A stretch of 59,107 nt of DNA from Nemertoderma westbladi (lineage: Eukaryota > Xenacoelomorpha > Nemertodermatida > Nemertodermatidae): contig JAUCBJ010001236.1 of the NCBI GenBank assembly GCA_032718475.1, positions 1-59,107 on the forward strand, written 5' to 3'. The first letter of the stretch is position 1. The number at the start of each line of letters is the position of its first letter. The notes under the pieces were generated by a model. It had not been told where the DNA came from, ran no database searches, and saw nothing but the letters and a program-made list of their open reading frames with translations. The translations under genes and the position numbers were made by a program. Shown here piece after piece: positions 32,676 through 42,929 of this stretch.

Positions 32676-32808
32676 ACGATAAATAAGGAAATATATTTAG
32701 GAAGCAATGAGTTATAAAGATTATTATCAAAGGAGTTTGTAGAAAACATTACAGAGAACACTTTATAAGGTTATTCGCGGCGGTGTTAAAAATAAACAGA
32801 CTGGGAGG

Positions 32809-33282
32809 ATGAAGGGTCTCAGCTCAGAAATTGTTACACCCCCTTCCATAATGAGGCAACGATTACAATTATTAGAATGGAAACCAAAGGTGGGGGGAGG
32901 ACTACCTTATTTTGAGGGGGGATATAGACATCGACACATGAACAGTCGCACAGTTTTTGTGAGACACGGTCAACGAGGTAAAGGTATCCTTGGAAATATT
33001 ATTCGGATTGCAACCAAAGTAGTGCCCAAAGTTATTAAGCCCGTCGCGCGAGCAGCAATTCGCAAAAGTGCTCCTTTTGTAAAAAAGACAGGGAGAAAAA
33101 TTGTCAAACGAGTAATTCGTCGGGGAATTCCACAACTTAAAAAGATTGGAAAGAAATTAGCAGAACAGGCTCTCGCCAGCTCAAAACCTTCCACTAAACG
33201 AGTAGCTCATAAAATTATTGAAGAAGTTTTAAATGCTGCTGATGGGAGGTCAATAAACGAAACTCGCAAAAAACGCAAATAA
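32809..33282 (+). CDS. Basic amphipathic virion protein (pVI/core-like)
   Basis: 157 residues: a Gly-rich segment (GGGLPYFEGGYRHRH, RHGQRGKGILGNIIR) followed by helical Lys/Arg-rich repeats (VVPKVIKPVARAAIRKSAPF, GRKIVKRVIRRGIPQLKKIG) and a basic tail (TRKKRK). This organisation is typical of the small basic protein next to Polinton capsid genes, thought to bind DNA or line the capsid interior. An in-frame ATG at 32707 lies upstream but is separated by TAG at 32740-32742, so the start at 32809 is taken. The region before it could be a decayed N-terminus. Confidence 0.7.
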   Translation: MKGLSSEIVTPPSIMRQRLQLLEWKPKVGGGLPYFEGGYRHRHMNSRTVFVRHGQRGKGILGNIIRIATKVVPKVIKPVARAAIRKSAPFVKKTGRKIVKRVIRRGIPQLKKIGKKLAEQALASSKPSTKRVAHKIIEEVLNAADGRSINETRKKRK

Positions 33283-33329
33283 AAAAAGAATCACTGTCCA
33301 GATATTTTTGGTTAAACTAAATAATAACA

Positions 33330-34580
33330 ATGGAAGAAACCACGGAAGCACTAAATTTATTTAATCGCAGTGATGTTCAGACTGTAATTGAAGAAAGTTT
33401 TGAGCAGGAAATATACCCTGTGACTACATTGGGAGAGGGCACATCAGTTATAGATTTCATGATTGAAAAGTCAGAAGATTACTATACGATAGGAAATGAA
33501 ACAACACTACAATTAGTATATCGTGTTGTAACAACAACACGACCTGACAATGGCGCAGTTTATCAAACACCACTAAGCCTCTCTACTCTATTTTCAAACA
33601 TTAGTGTTTTGATTAATGAGCGGGAGGTAGAGTCTAATACTGCAAACTATCCCTATAAAGCTTTCCTAAAAGCGATCTTACTTAATGATCAGAGTACAAA
33701 AGAAACGATTTTAGCTGCCGAAGGGTTTGCAGAACAAGAAGCATTTGGTGTTCCTGTAGACTTTGCTGCAGCTGCTCATTTGGAAAGTAGACCATATTAT
33801 GTTCAGGGGTCTCTATTTGTTGACCTTTTTGAACAGGCTAAATTTATCCCACCCAAAACTAGTATAAGAATTAGATTAACAAGAGCTACAAATGCGTTTA
33901 ACTTAGTATGTATTGCAGCTGTACAAGAGCCTCGAATCAATATATCGAATGCTTTGTTGAAAATTAAACGAGTAAAATTGGATCCATATATACGTCAACA
34001 ACATATAGAACAATTAAAAATAGGAGATTATATTTATCCAATGATACAGAATGAGGTGACAACCTTTACTATAGCAAATGGTCAACAATCTCATGTGAGG
34101 GAAAATTTGTTTACAAGCAAGAATGTACCTCGCTTTGTTAATATTGTCATGGTTCGAAATGACTCTTACAATGGAAACTTAAGATCTAATTCACTATTGT
34201 TTGATCACTTTAATGTGAATTACTTACAACTTACGTTGGATGGTAAGGTAATTGGAGGTGTGACATATAAACCAAATTTTGCTAATGGACAATATATTAA
34301 TGAGTATTGCGCCAGCCAAAAAAACCTTCTATCTATAACCAGAGGTACAAACAACGGCATTACTCCCACTAGATTTCGTGATTTATATCCAATATTTTCT
34401 TGGAATTTATCTCCCACGGGATTTCTTGATGAAGACGAACGAAACCCACATCAAATAGGCAATGCTAGATTAGAGATTGCTTTCTCAGCTCCTTTACAAA
34501 ATACAATTAACGTTATTATGTGGGTGGGATATGATAGAACTGTCAATATCAGCAATGTTGGATCCGTAACTATTTTCTAG
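33330..34580 (+). CDS. Major capsid protein (double jelly-roll)
   Basis: 416 residues. The N-terminus LNLFNRSDVQTVIEESFEQE, the segment SVIDFMIEKSEDYYTIGNE, and LFSNISVLINEREVESNTAN with YPYKAFLKAIL match the layout of the widespread animal 'F54H12.2-like' family, the major capsid protein of Polinton/adintovirus-type elements. The rest is beta-rich, with LDPYIRQQHIEQL in the middle and a C-terminal ISFxAPL-like segment (IAFSAPLQNTINVIMW). It would form the icosahedral shell. The frame is intact, the start lies after a 47-base gap, and 10 bases separate it from the protease gene. Confidence 0.9.
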   Translation: MEETTEALNLFNRSDVQTVIEESFEQEIYPVTTLGEGTSVIDFMIEKSEDYYTIGNETTLQLVYRVVTTTRPDNGAVYQTPLSLSTLFSNISVLINEREVESNTANYPYKAFLKAILLNDQSTKETILAAEGFAEQEAFGVPVDFAAAAHLESRPYYVQGSLFVDLFEQAKFIPPKTSIRIRLTRATNAFNLVCIAAVQEPRINISNALLKIKRVKLDPYIRQQHIEQLKIGDYIYPMIQNEVTTFTIANGQQSHVRENLFTSKNVPRFVNIVMVRNDSYNGNLRSNSLLFDHFNVNYLQLTLDGKVIGGVTYKPNFANGQYINEYCASQKNLLSITRGTNNGITPTRFRDLYPIFSWNLSPTGFLDEDERNPHQIGNARLEIAFSAPLQNTINVIMWVGYDRTVNISNVGSVTIF

Positions 34581-34590
34581 AAAGAAAAAC

Positions 34591-35019
34591 ATGTTGAACT
34601 CATATGATTTGAATAATTTCCCTATAGGAAAACATTATCGTGGTTCTTTCGCCATTGATCAATTACCAGCAAAGGATGGCTCTAAAATGAGCTTCATTTC
34701 AAATACTCAAGCCGCTCATTTACCTGGTATGCATTGGGTTGCTGTTTTTATGAATGAAAATATAGGTGAATACTTTGATTCATTTGGAGTGTTCCCCCCG
34801 GCTCGTATAGAAGACTGGTTGTTGCGTAATACAATAAAATGGACAAGGACACGAAAAGTGGTTCAACACCCTCTAAGGACGAGTTGTGGGGGATACTGTT
34901 TATATTACTTATCTGAACGATCAAAAACTGACACGCCTCTACGCAAGTTTGGAACAGACTTGAAACAAAATGAAAAGATACTTGCATGTTGGTTACGGAA
35001 CAAAGCCATAATGAATTGA
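34591..35019 (+). CDS. Adenain-type cysteine protease
   Basis: 142 residues, a maturation protease for capsid proteins. Catalytic residues in order: H48 in PGMHWVAVF, D63 in GEYFDSFG, Q92 as the oxyanion candidate, and C99 in RTSCGGYCLYYL. The order His-Asp-(Gln)-Cys and the YFDSFG..P signature are those of the adenovirus-like (C5/Ulp1-related) proteases of Polintons. Short but complete, with no stops. It is the last plus-strand gene. Confidence 0.93.
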   Translation: MLNSYDLNNFPIGKHYRGSFAIDQLPAKDGSKMSFISNTQAAHLPGMHWVAVFMNENIGEYFDSFGVFPPARIEDWLLRNTIKWTRTRKVVQHPLRTSCGGYCLYYLSERSKTDTPLRKFGTDLKQNEKILACWLRNKAIMN

Positions 35020-35321
35020 TATTATTAGTTGTGTTACAATGTGTTATATCTTATGTGTTACAATGTGTTATATCTTAAATGTTACTCTGCTATATGTATA
35101 TGTATATGTGTTATGTTATAAATATATATTTCAATGTTGCTATATTAAAAATAAGAAAATAGTCGACTATATTTCATTTTTCTTTTTCAACTTTGGATAA
35201 ATAATATAGGGGTTAAACAAAGAACATCAAAACAGTTAAACAGTTACATTTAACATTTAGACAGTAAACAGTAACAGTAAACATTTACATGACCAGTTAC
35301 AATAGACAAGTAACATAAAGT
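35020..35321. other. Intergenic region between convergent genes
   Basis: AT-rich sequence with direct repeats ('gtgttacaatgtgttatatctta' twice near 35030-35080; 'aacagt' and 'aacattta' words at 35230-35290). It separates the plus-strand genes from the convergent minus-strand gene and probably holds both 3' ends. No gene is seen. Confidence 0.5.
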
Positions 35322-37034
35322 TTAGTTTATATCCACAGCATCTAGCTTTATCTTTTTCTGTTCTAATGGAGGATAGTGAGCTAATTTTCGTTTTACAATT
35401 TCCATCGAATATCTTTTAGAGATGTTGGGGGAATCATTAGGGTGAAATAGATTGAGGTGGATCTGCTTGGGGAGGAAAACTGCGTCTTTTAGTGTGCGTT
35501 TGAGAAAGTTGATGCAACACTCAACAGCATAGTTTGAAGGTAGGGTTAATTTGTTTGTTGTCTTCAGGCTGACAATAATTGTTTCTGATGGTGTATGTTG
35601 AATGTGTATAAGGGGGGTGAGATAGTAATGGGAGGAAGTGGATTGTTGAATGGGATGAAAGTTGGAGAAATCACTCGCTTTTATATTTAAACCATCGGTA
35701 AACTGAAACGTGGTTGATTTCAAATCTTTTTTGATGACGGGCCATATGCCAACATAAGCTTCGCCTTTGAATGAATAAATGAAAGCCGCTACTGATTCGT
35801 ATAAATTAAGACACTGGTGATTAGGTAGTTGTAGTTGCTTTGGTTCATAATCACTATTGTTGGCCAATGACTTTAGTTCAGAGAGTGCTTCTCGGGCGCG
35901 ATCTGTATTGTCAATAGAGAACATGTAGTCATAGCGTCTGTCAGAAATTTCAAGGGTTTCGCAGTTGTAAGCGGTATAAATTTTTATTCGATCTGAAATT
36001 AATTCTTCGTGGTTGACTTCATCGTAGCATTCGTATCCTTCGACCGCAGAATCGAACCATGAAATTTTAAGAAGTTCATTTCTCGTGAGTAAAAGTGCAT
36101 CTCTTGTGGAAACAATAACTTTGTTTGAATCAACCTCAACGCCGCTCGCGATTGCAATGTTTCTTTTATTATTAATATTTGTGATATAACCAAAAGTAGA
36201 ACTATCGAAAGAAACATAGTTCTCTGGCTCTAAGACAATGTGCGAGATTGGATTGATGTAAGGACGACAAATGTTTATATAATGTTGTAGTAAAGCAGCC
36301 GCAGTGTCTGAAATGGTTAACCAACCCCCATCTACTGTATCTTCTAGTTGTATTAAATCAATAGGTTTTAGTGGGGATGTTTTCGAATAACGAACAACTT
36401 TAAAATTAAAACCAAAATAATGTGCTTTGCTGTTGTTGTAGAAACAGGTTATTTCATTCAATGGTTCAATAAAAGTTAGTACATCATATCCAAACAGTTT
36501 GAAGAAACGAGATTCATCTTTGAGGGGATGAATCGAGGCGTTCCAAATAATTAAAAGAATTGAGTTTGAAATATTATGAAAATCAAACAGACACTCATCA
36601 ACAAAAAAGGAAGCTTTGAGTGTTGACATACCAAGGAGCTTGTTTGCAGATTCTTGTGTTACATTGCTGTGGATATATTCAACAACCGGTTGAGGTATTA
36701 CAAATGTTTCTAACGAGGTTGTCAGATTGAACGTTATATTCGATTCTGATTTGTACAGTTTGAAACCATGGTTTGCGGAATGAAATTTGTCATTATTTAG
36801 AGTTTGATATTGACCATCCTTCAACTCAAAGCAGGATCGTAGAATGAAATGTGCATAATTTGCTGGAATGAGATGGGGTTGGTTAGATGAAGTGGTAACC
36901 GTCATTGGAAAGCGTTTGTTCGAAGGATCAAAATATAAACCGAAAGAGTTGTCTGAGAGAGATATTTGATTTTCGTTGGAAACAATTTTTACTTGAGGGA
37001 AGTTGAACTTTTGAAGGAGTTGAGCTTGAGCCAT
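35322..37034 (-). CDS. Unrecognised 570-residue Polinton protein
   Basis: The only minus-strand gene of the element. It starts at 37034 exactly at the inner border of the right TIR and converges on the capsid/protease block. The start is MAQAQLLQKFNFPQ and the end is basic (EQKKIKL). It has no signal peptide, no transmembrane span and no recognised catalytic motif; the composition is mixed alpha/beta with aromatic-rich strands. I do not recognise the family. Its promoter sequence is shared with that of the polymerase, which suggests early expression. Candidate roles are a replication accessory or terminal protein, or a host-interaction protein. These are guesses. Confidence 0.85.
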   Translation of the reverse strand: MAQAQLLQKFNFPQVKIVSNENQISLSDNSFGLYFDPSNKRFPMTVTTSSNQPHLIPANYAHFILRSCFELKDGQYQTLNNDKFHSANHGFKLYKSESNITFNLTTSLETFVIPQPVVEYIHSNVTQESANKLLGMSTLKASFFVDECLFDFHNISNSILLIIWNASIHPLKDESRFFKLFGYDVLTFIEPLNEITCFYNNSKAHYFGFNFKVVRYSKTSPLKPIDLIQLEDTVDGGWLTISDTAAALLQHYINICRPYINPISHIVLEPENYVSFDSSTFGYITNINNKRNIAIASGVEVDSNKVIVSTRDALLLTRNELLKISWFDSAVEGYECYDEVNHEELISDRIKIYTAYNCETLEISDRRYDYMFSIDNTDRAREALSELKSLANNSDYEPKQLQLPNHQCLNLYESVAAFIYSFKGEAYVGIWPVIKKDLKSTTFQFTDGLNIKASDFSNFHPIQQSTSSHYYLTPLIHIQHTPSETIIVSLKTTNKLTLPSNYAVECCINFLKRTLKDAVFLPKQIHLNLFHPNDSPNISKRYSMEIVKRKLAHYPPLEQKKIKLDAVDIN

Positions 37035-38083
37035 CTTGAAGAAAATATAATATTATGTATAACAATAAATGTATTATAACTTTAAATAAAAAGTAAAATT
37101 GTCAATAATATTTTTGTAAGTAAAGTTCGAAGCGAAGGGTGGGGGTTTATAAGGGAAAGGATAACCAATGAAAATAAAAGTGAAGCTTGTGGGAACCAAT
37201 AGAAATAAAAAGAGAGAGAGAGAGACGCGCTATTGGATTGAGGGAATAATAAACACATTTCATTGGGTTAATTAAATGTAAAACATTAGTTAGGTTGGGA
37301 AATGGGATGAATTGAGAAGCGGGGGGTGCGTTGGAGAAAATTGCGTGTAATGAATGAATGGGTATGTTAATTAATGTTACGCTAGAGCATCTCCGAAATT
37401 ACTTCAAACAAAAAAAACTGCAGTATCCACTGTAGTAAAGAGATGGTTGGGAATTAATTTGACATGTGGTGTTTTGGGTAGGGCTTTGTTGTTGAGCTAA
37501 TATGCGCGTGGACTGCTTCGCAATACAATGCGAAAGAATGCAATCTATTGCAAGAGCAGATGTTTATTCTAATTTCTTGGAAGCTATAGGTTTGAATAAT
37601 TTAAGCTCTATCGCAGGCCCCATTCACGCAGGCCCCATTCACGCATTGATGTTTGGGTTAGTCATGCTACGGTTAATAAGAGCCCGAGCAGCCACAGATT
37701 ATTGAGGGATGACTCGGGGCCAAACTGGGGCCACTTTATTTTCGTGAAAGGGTATATTTATGTTTTGGGTCCCGTTCGTGTCTTTTTATTTAATTCTACC
37801 TTTACCTATTGTATGGCAAAAATAATACAAATGTATTGTATATTGTATTGTATATTTCGTTTGCTGTAGTACAATTTATTCATCGCGCGTCCCCTATCTG
37901 ATTGATTTGTATCAAATTAAATTGCCTTTGGCAACATTATTTGATACAAATCGTTTGATTTAACAATTAATTAATTGTTTAATCGACCAATTAATTAATT
38001 GATTAATTAATTAATGACCTACTTAACACCCAAGGTGTGAAGTTGGACTAAACTGTCGCAGAGGGTGGCATACTATTACTACT
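37033..38083 (-). repeat. Polinton right terminal inverted repeat
   Basis: Reverse complement of 22177-23229. The inner edge falls within the start codon of the minus-strand gene: shared sequence '...cttcaagat', then g on this side. The outer end is '...ctattactact' at 38083, immediately followed by a LINE reverse-transcriptase frame. The mirrored 67-codon frame at 37502-37705 differs from the left one by one residue. Confidence 0.95.
37146..37151 (-). promoter_or_regulatory. TATA box in right TIR, promoter of the 570-residue gene
   Basis: TATAAA on the minus strand, 112 bases upstream of the ATG at 37034. It is the mirror copy of the left TIR box at 23111. Confidence 0.6.
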
Positions 38084-39440
38084 TGCAACGCTTACAAAAT
38101 ATTCACCAGCCTAGTAGGGAAACGGCTGAGGAACTTGTTATCAAGCAAAATTCCTAAAGAACAGTTTGGTTATATGCCCGGGAAATCTACATCTGCGCCT
38201 CTAGCTCAACTTATTAACCGAATACATTACAATCTAGGTGAACCGAAGAAACCATTATATTGTGCGTATATAGACTTTCGCAAAACCTTCGATTCGGTCC
38301 CACGATCGAAACTGTTGGACAAGCTCGCAAAATCGTTCAAAATCAAAGGGAAACTATTGAGAATAACATCGGCAATCATTGATACGAACTACATACAAAT
38401 ATTTGACGGCCTCCGGAAATCGAGGATAATCAAACAAACTCGCGGTATGCTACAAGGCGATAGTCTGAGCCCATTCCTATTTATATTGTTCATCTTTGAC
38501 ATTGTGGATTATATCAAAAGATTCGCTCAGTTTGTAGGAGAAATTATTATATTATTATTTGCGGATGATCTGGTGTTCTACGGCGATTCGCGAGAAGTAG
38601 TACAAGCAGGATTAGATGCCACAGCAGCATGGGCTGCGGATAATGGAATGGAGGTTAATTTAAAGAAAACCGCCGTAATGAAATTCCGGCGTGGTGGCCG
38701 ACTCAGCACGGCGGATAAGTTCACCTACAATGGTAAACAAGTAACCATCTCTAACTCATACAAATATTTAGTGGTCACCTCTTCCAGACAACCCTATCGT
38801 TTACAAAGCATATCACCGAAGTAACATGTAAGGCACTAAAGGCGGCTCACTCCATCAAGAACTCTCAACTGCTCTCACTGGAAACTTCATTAGCATTATT
38901 TCGACTTAAAGTTCACCCGGTTGTTACATATGGACTGCGCGAAATCTGGCCCTTTCTCTCGGCAACTAACCTCCACTCACTGGACAAAATCAAATCCACA
39001 TATCTAAAGAAAACTATCGGGGTGCACAAAAATTCACAAAACAGACTGGTATTAGCATTATGCGTGGAAGACCACTTCGAAGTCGAAATCGCCAAAAGAT
39101 TGAATCTTACGCACACGACGGAATATCAAAAGTACATGTTGTGTATCCATAATAAACAGCAAGAAATTAACTCGGATTTCTGGACGGCATTGGCTTTCTC
39201 GGATAGGAGGTAGACAAGATCAAACCAACGGAACCACCATGTCATCACTAGACTCTCAATCCATGGGTATCACCACCTAGTTTGTAGTTCTAGAACATTC
39301 CACTACCCGAGTAGCGAATGCGTTTGTGAGCTGTGCGGACAGCCGGCACCATTATATCATATACTTATGTGCCACCGCAACTCGAAATCCCTCAACCAGC
39401 TGGCGAACCACCACCTTCACACTTGCACATGAGGCATCGC
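38084..39440 (+). pseudogene. Decayed LINE reverse transcriptase, right flank of Polinton
   Basis: The frame begins abruptly at the TIR border with CNAYKIFTSLVGKRLRNLL, then KEQFGYMPGKSTSAPLAQLI, AYIDFRKTFDSVPRSKLLDK, TRGMLQGDSLSPFLFILFI and LFADDLVFYG (catalytic FADD). A frameshift near 38775 moves the reading to the C-terminal segment (LKVHPVVTYGLREIWPF), ending in a Cys/His knuckle CELCGQPAPLYHILMCH near 39330. The N-terminal part is missing, cut off by the Polinton. Family uncertain (non-LTR); it differs from the left-flank LINE. Confidence 0.85.
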
Positions 39441-40861
39441 ACATAACTTTTAATTTATATTTATTATATTTATTGGTATATTTTTATTATTAAATATGAT
39501 CTTAATAATTTTTTAACACTTGTGGCTTACAACAGCAATTACCATATTTTGGTGTAATAAATATTAAAAAAAAATCATATTAACTGTGCTATCACTATTA
39601 TATTAGACCGCCAAGGAACAACATTAACTCTGAACGCTTTTCTCCAACGGCCTCGGCCAAGCAATCAGTGACACCATCCCAGCCTGCGGTGACGCGTACG
39701 AACAACCTACCCGGTCGGGATCTCTGATCCCGTCACAGCTATGTTTAAGGGTCTGTAAAAAAAAATCCCCACGATGACATTTTTGAGGGAATTTTTCTGA
39801 ATGACTACTCAACCAACTGCTTCAAAACAACCAACAATGGTTTAGATCGGAATTTGTGGGCAAAAAAATATACCTCGCTCAGCCTGGGTACTAACACATT
39901 TTGTAATATCAAAATTATTACTTATTACATGGGGAAAAAATACAACTTTTTTTCACTATTTTCGATTCACTTTATTTACCGAGCGTCATCGAGGTTAATA
40001 AAGGGTCGAGAGAATATTGAAAAATTAAATATTCTACATTTTTTTCCCCATGTAATACGTAATTTTATTCTTAAATTGGTACTTTTTTGTTGCTCAATTG
40101 TTTAATAAAACGTACAGCGATATAGTGGTACAAAATATTTTTTGTTGCTCAATTCTTTAATAAAACGTACAGCGATATAGTGGTACAAAATAAATTGAAC
40201 TGTAAGTATTTTGCTATATTGCTTCCATAGTTACTGCGATTCAAATTATTGTACTCTTCAACTCCTGATGCTGCCTTACTCAATGTTAAATAATTTAGTG
40301 TTCTCCAATACTTATTACGTAACTAGAGAGCCGCTTAACTACATAAACCAATATTGGATATTGTGTTCCGTTTTGGAGGACACCGCGCAGACACTAAAGT
40401 TGCAATAACTTTTGAGTGCGTGCATGGATTTTACTCAAATTACGTGCAAACCTTTTCTACGTCGTTGTTCTTTCAACACATTTAATAATATTTAAGAAAT
40501 TCAAACAAAAATATTTTTTTTACTTTTTTCGCCGTAAAATCAATGCAATCCTATGGAGAAATCCCTAGAGAAAAAGTGCAACTTTTTCTCCCGATTTTGG
40601 GGTAAATTTGAGCGAAAAACTGACAATTTAAGAATAAAATTAATTTAATGTACCGGTATAATACTGTATGTATTGTATAACCTTAAACTATCATTTATTA
40701 AATTATAGTTGATAATGTATATTGCATATAATAAATACTGTAATAGAAGAAAAACTAATAATATAAAATAAAAATAAATATATATGGATATTATACTGTA
40801 TACAGGTATATATATATAATATATATATAATATCCTGAATATCCATTATTCTTTATTGTAG
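39441..40861. other. Gene-free AT-rich region with short repeats
   Basis: No gene is supported. It holds an inverted pair 'tattacatggggaaaaaa'/'ttttttccccatgtaata' (39923 and 40037), a 59-bp tandem duplication at 40083-40198 ('ttgttgctcaattgtttaat' then 'aaaacgtacagcgatatagtggtacaaaat'), and a TA-rich tract at 40780-40840. The region 39620-39830 is more GC-rich but has no convincing exon. Confidence 0.6.
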
Positions 40862-41166
40862 GGCGAGCCGCGAAGTGAGCGAAGCCTTAGCATATGGGTG
40901 CCATTGGCGAGTTGTTTGTCGTCGTCTGTCGTCGTAAATTTTTGATCGCTAATAACTCGGTTATTCCTTGATGAAATTAAATGAAACTTGGTATGTATGT
41001 AGTCCGTCAAAAGTTTAGAAAGAATCTGAAGTTTCGTCAAAAACGAACGAACGCAACGAGGCACAAGAGGAGGACGAGTATTGTATTGAAGACTTCTGAC
41101 TAACGGCAGACAACTCGTTAATGGTACCCATATGCTAAAGGCTTTGCTCACTTCGTGCTGCGCGAA
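40862..41166. mobile_element. Short TIR element (MITE)
   Basis: About 305 bp with ends of about 55 bp in inverted orientation: left 'gcgaagtgagcgaagcctta' plus 'gcatatgggtgccatt', and right its complement with few changes ('gcgaagtgagcaaagccttt' on minus). No coding capacity. The TSD was not resolved. Confidence 0.75.
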
Positions 41167-41379
41167 GACCCCAGGAACGTGTAAATTAGAGATACCTACA
41201 TACTGACATATTTCAACAAAACACAGTTGTATACCTCATGAAATCAACTTGTACCAAAAATATTTTATATCTGTATGATATTTCATATGAATTATGAATG
41301 TAGGCTATCATAATTCCGTCGTTGCACCTGTATTGCTGTATTCATATACTTCATATACTATAATATCATTACTGTATTT

Positions 41380-41529
41380 GAAAAAACAATAGTCTGATAG
41401 TGTAAGGACTTTCAGCCACAAAAAGGTGTTATAGTGTATTGCAGACGTTCAATAAACAATTTATTAAAACGTCTGCAATACACTATAACACCTTTTTGTG
41501 GCTGAAAGTCCTTACACCATTGTTTTTTC
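41380..41529. repeat. Near-perfect hairpin, 49-bp arms
   Basis: The arm at 41401-41449 (starting 'tgtaaggactttcagccaca') is perfectly complementary to 41468-41516. An 18-base AT loop lies between, and outer pairs 'gaaaaaacaat'/'attgttttttc' extend the structure. It looks like a young MITE or foldback insertion upstream of the kinesin gene. Confidence 0.85.
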
Positions 41530-42035
41530 TATTATTCTCGCCACATTCAATTAATCATGTCTTTTAATTACTGTATTTTTTTTTATAGGGCCTAGTCAAT
41601 TAAAAATAATTAAATGTTAATTCATGCAGACACACTGCAGCTCTTGGTTGTCTGGTTCTGCGGTATTACACCATACAGCCGTACCGGTTCCGGTCCGGTA
41701 TACACAGGAAGACTGCTGTACTACTACGGTATTGGCTGATTGGTAGTTCAATTTCATAGCAACTAAACTTGGCTATTTTAGCCTAAAACATCAACAGCTG
41801 GACAGCGGACAACCACTACTAACTCCAAACTCAGTAACTGAAACGGCCCCCAGCCAGCGAGCAGCCCAGACGCTACCGTTACCAGCTTGCTGCAGTGCCA
41901 GTACTTGGTACTTCTGTACTTACCGGGTACCGGTCTGCCGGTACGAGTACAGCTACTAACAACCTGCCAACTACAGAACTAAACTGAACGAACAGCTGAT
42001 AGCTGGATAGGCCTAATTTGCATCAGTTGTCAGTA

Positions 42036-42711
42036 ATGGCGGATCCCACAGAGTGCAGCATCAAGGTTGTATGCCGGGTTCGACCCCTGAACCACTCGGA
42101 AATCGAACGGGGTTCCCAATTCTCCCCCAAGTTCCCCAAAGAGTCCATGGTATCAATCAGCGGCAAACTCTTCGTCTACGATCACGTCTTTAAATCGGAC
42201 GCAACCCAGGAACTCGTTTACAACACCGCGGCGAAACAGATAGTTACCGACGTACTGAACGGTTACAACGGTACGATATTCGCTTACGGGCAGACGTCCT
42301 CCGGGAAGACCCACACGATGGAAGGGCCTTCGTTAGAAGACCCCGACAAGATGGGGGTTATCCCTAGGATAGTCGCAGACGTCTTCAACCACATCTACTC
42401 GATGGACGAGAACTTAGAATTCCATATAAAAGTCAGTTACTTAGAGATTTATTTAGATAAAGTTCGGGACTTGTTAGATTTGTCGAAGACTAATCTCTCT
42501 GTTCACGAGGATAAGGAGCGCACTACCTACGTTAAGGGAGCCACTGAGCGGTTTGTATCGAGTCCCGATGAGGTTATGGAAGTTATTGATGAGGGGAAAG
42601 CCAACAGGCACATCTCCGAAACTAATATGAATGAACATTCTTCTCGCAGTCATTGTATATTTCTTATTAATGTTAAACAGGAGAATGTTATAACGCAGAA
42701 GAAACTTTCGG
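42036..42711 (+). CDS. KIF5: Conventional kinesin heavy chain, exon 1 (motor domain, N-terminal part)
   Basis: Microtubule plus-end motor that carries vesicles and organelles. Start [20 protein letters not shown]-loop GQTSSGKT at residues 85-92; switch I NEHSSRSH near the exon end. The exon ends in phase 1 at TCGG|GTTAGT, and KLSG continues as [10 protein letters not shown] in exon 2. ATG 42036 is chosen because MADPxECxIKVxCRxRPLN is the standard kinesin-1 start; an upstream in-frame extension would be non-conserved. Joined with exons 2 and 3 the protein is 1059 residues, somewhat longer than the usual 930-1030. The orthologue is a single kinesin-1 heavy chain, so the vertebrate symbol is only approximate. 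Confidence 0.96.
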
Positions 42712-42851
42712 GTTAGTTTCACTTTCACGTTCGTTACCTGTACCTAGTCGCTTAAATTACCGACTATACAAACAAGACTCGCTGTACCGGTATCGGTGTG
42801 TATACCGGTAAGGTAGTTACCGGTAAACGTACCGCACAGCATGTATCCAGA

Positions 42852-42910
42852 CAATACTGTAAGATGTACCCATGGAACTTCCATGGGCATGGATACATCT
42901 TACAGTATTG
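42852..42910. repeat. Hairpin with 17-bp perfect arms
   Basis: caatactgtaagatgta (42852) pairs with tacatcttacagtattg (ending 42910). An inner 'cccatgg...ccatggg' palindrome forms the top of the stem. It lies just before the minisatellite. Confidence 0.8.
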
Positions 42911-42929
42911 TAGGCTTCCATTGGAAGCC

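Larger units (their letters stand above)
22177..38083 (+). mobile_element. Maverick/Polinton virus-like DNA transposon
   Basis: A 15.9-kb element with inverted termini of about 1.05 kb, starting 'agtagtaatagtatgccacc' and ending in its complement. It carries the diagnostic Polinton set: protein-primed PolB, retroviral-type integrase, A32-like ATPase, adenain-type protease, major and minor capsid proteins. It adds a TBP-like protein and several small basic proteins. All genes run on plus except a single 570-residue gene entering from the right TIR. Reading frames are intact except for one nonsense codon in the integrase. The usual 6-bp target duplication was not found (left flank gtcctg, right flank tgcaac). 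Coding sequence is AT-rich, unlike the GC-richer kinesin exons. Confidence 0.97.

Noticed and set aside
39624-39812. 62-codon minus-strand frame in a GC-richer patch
   Set aside because: No splice sites, no family match; likely remnant repeat.
42018-42035. Six extra N-terminal codons before the kinesin ATG
   Set aside because: They begin at a TTG codon and are not conserved in kinesin-1; the ATG at 42036 gives the standard start.
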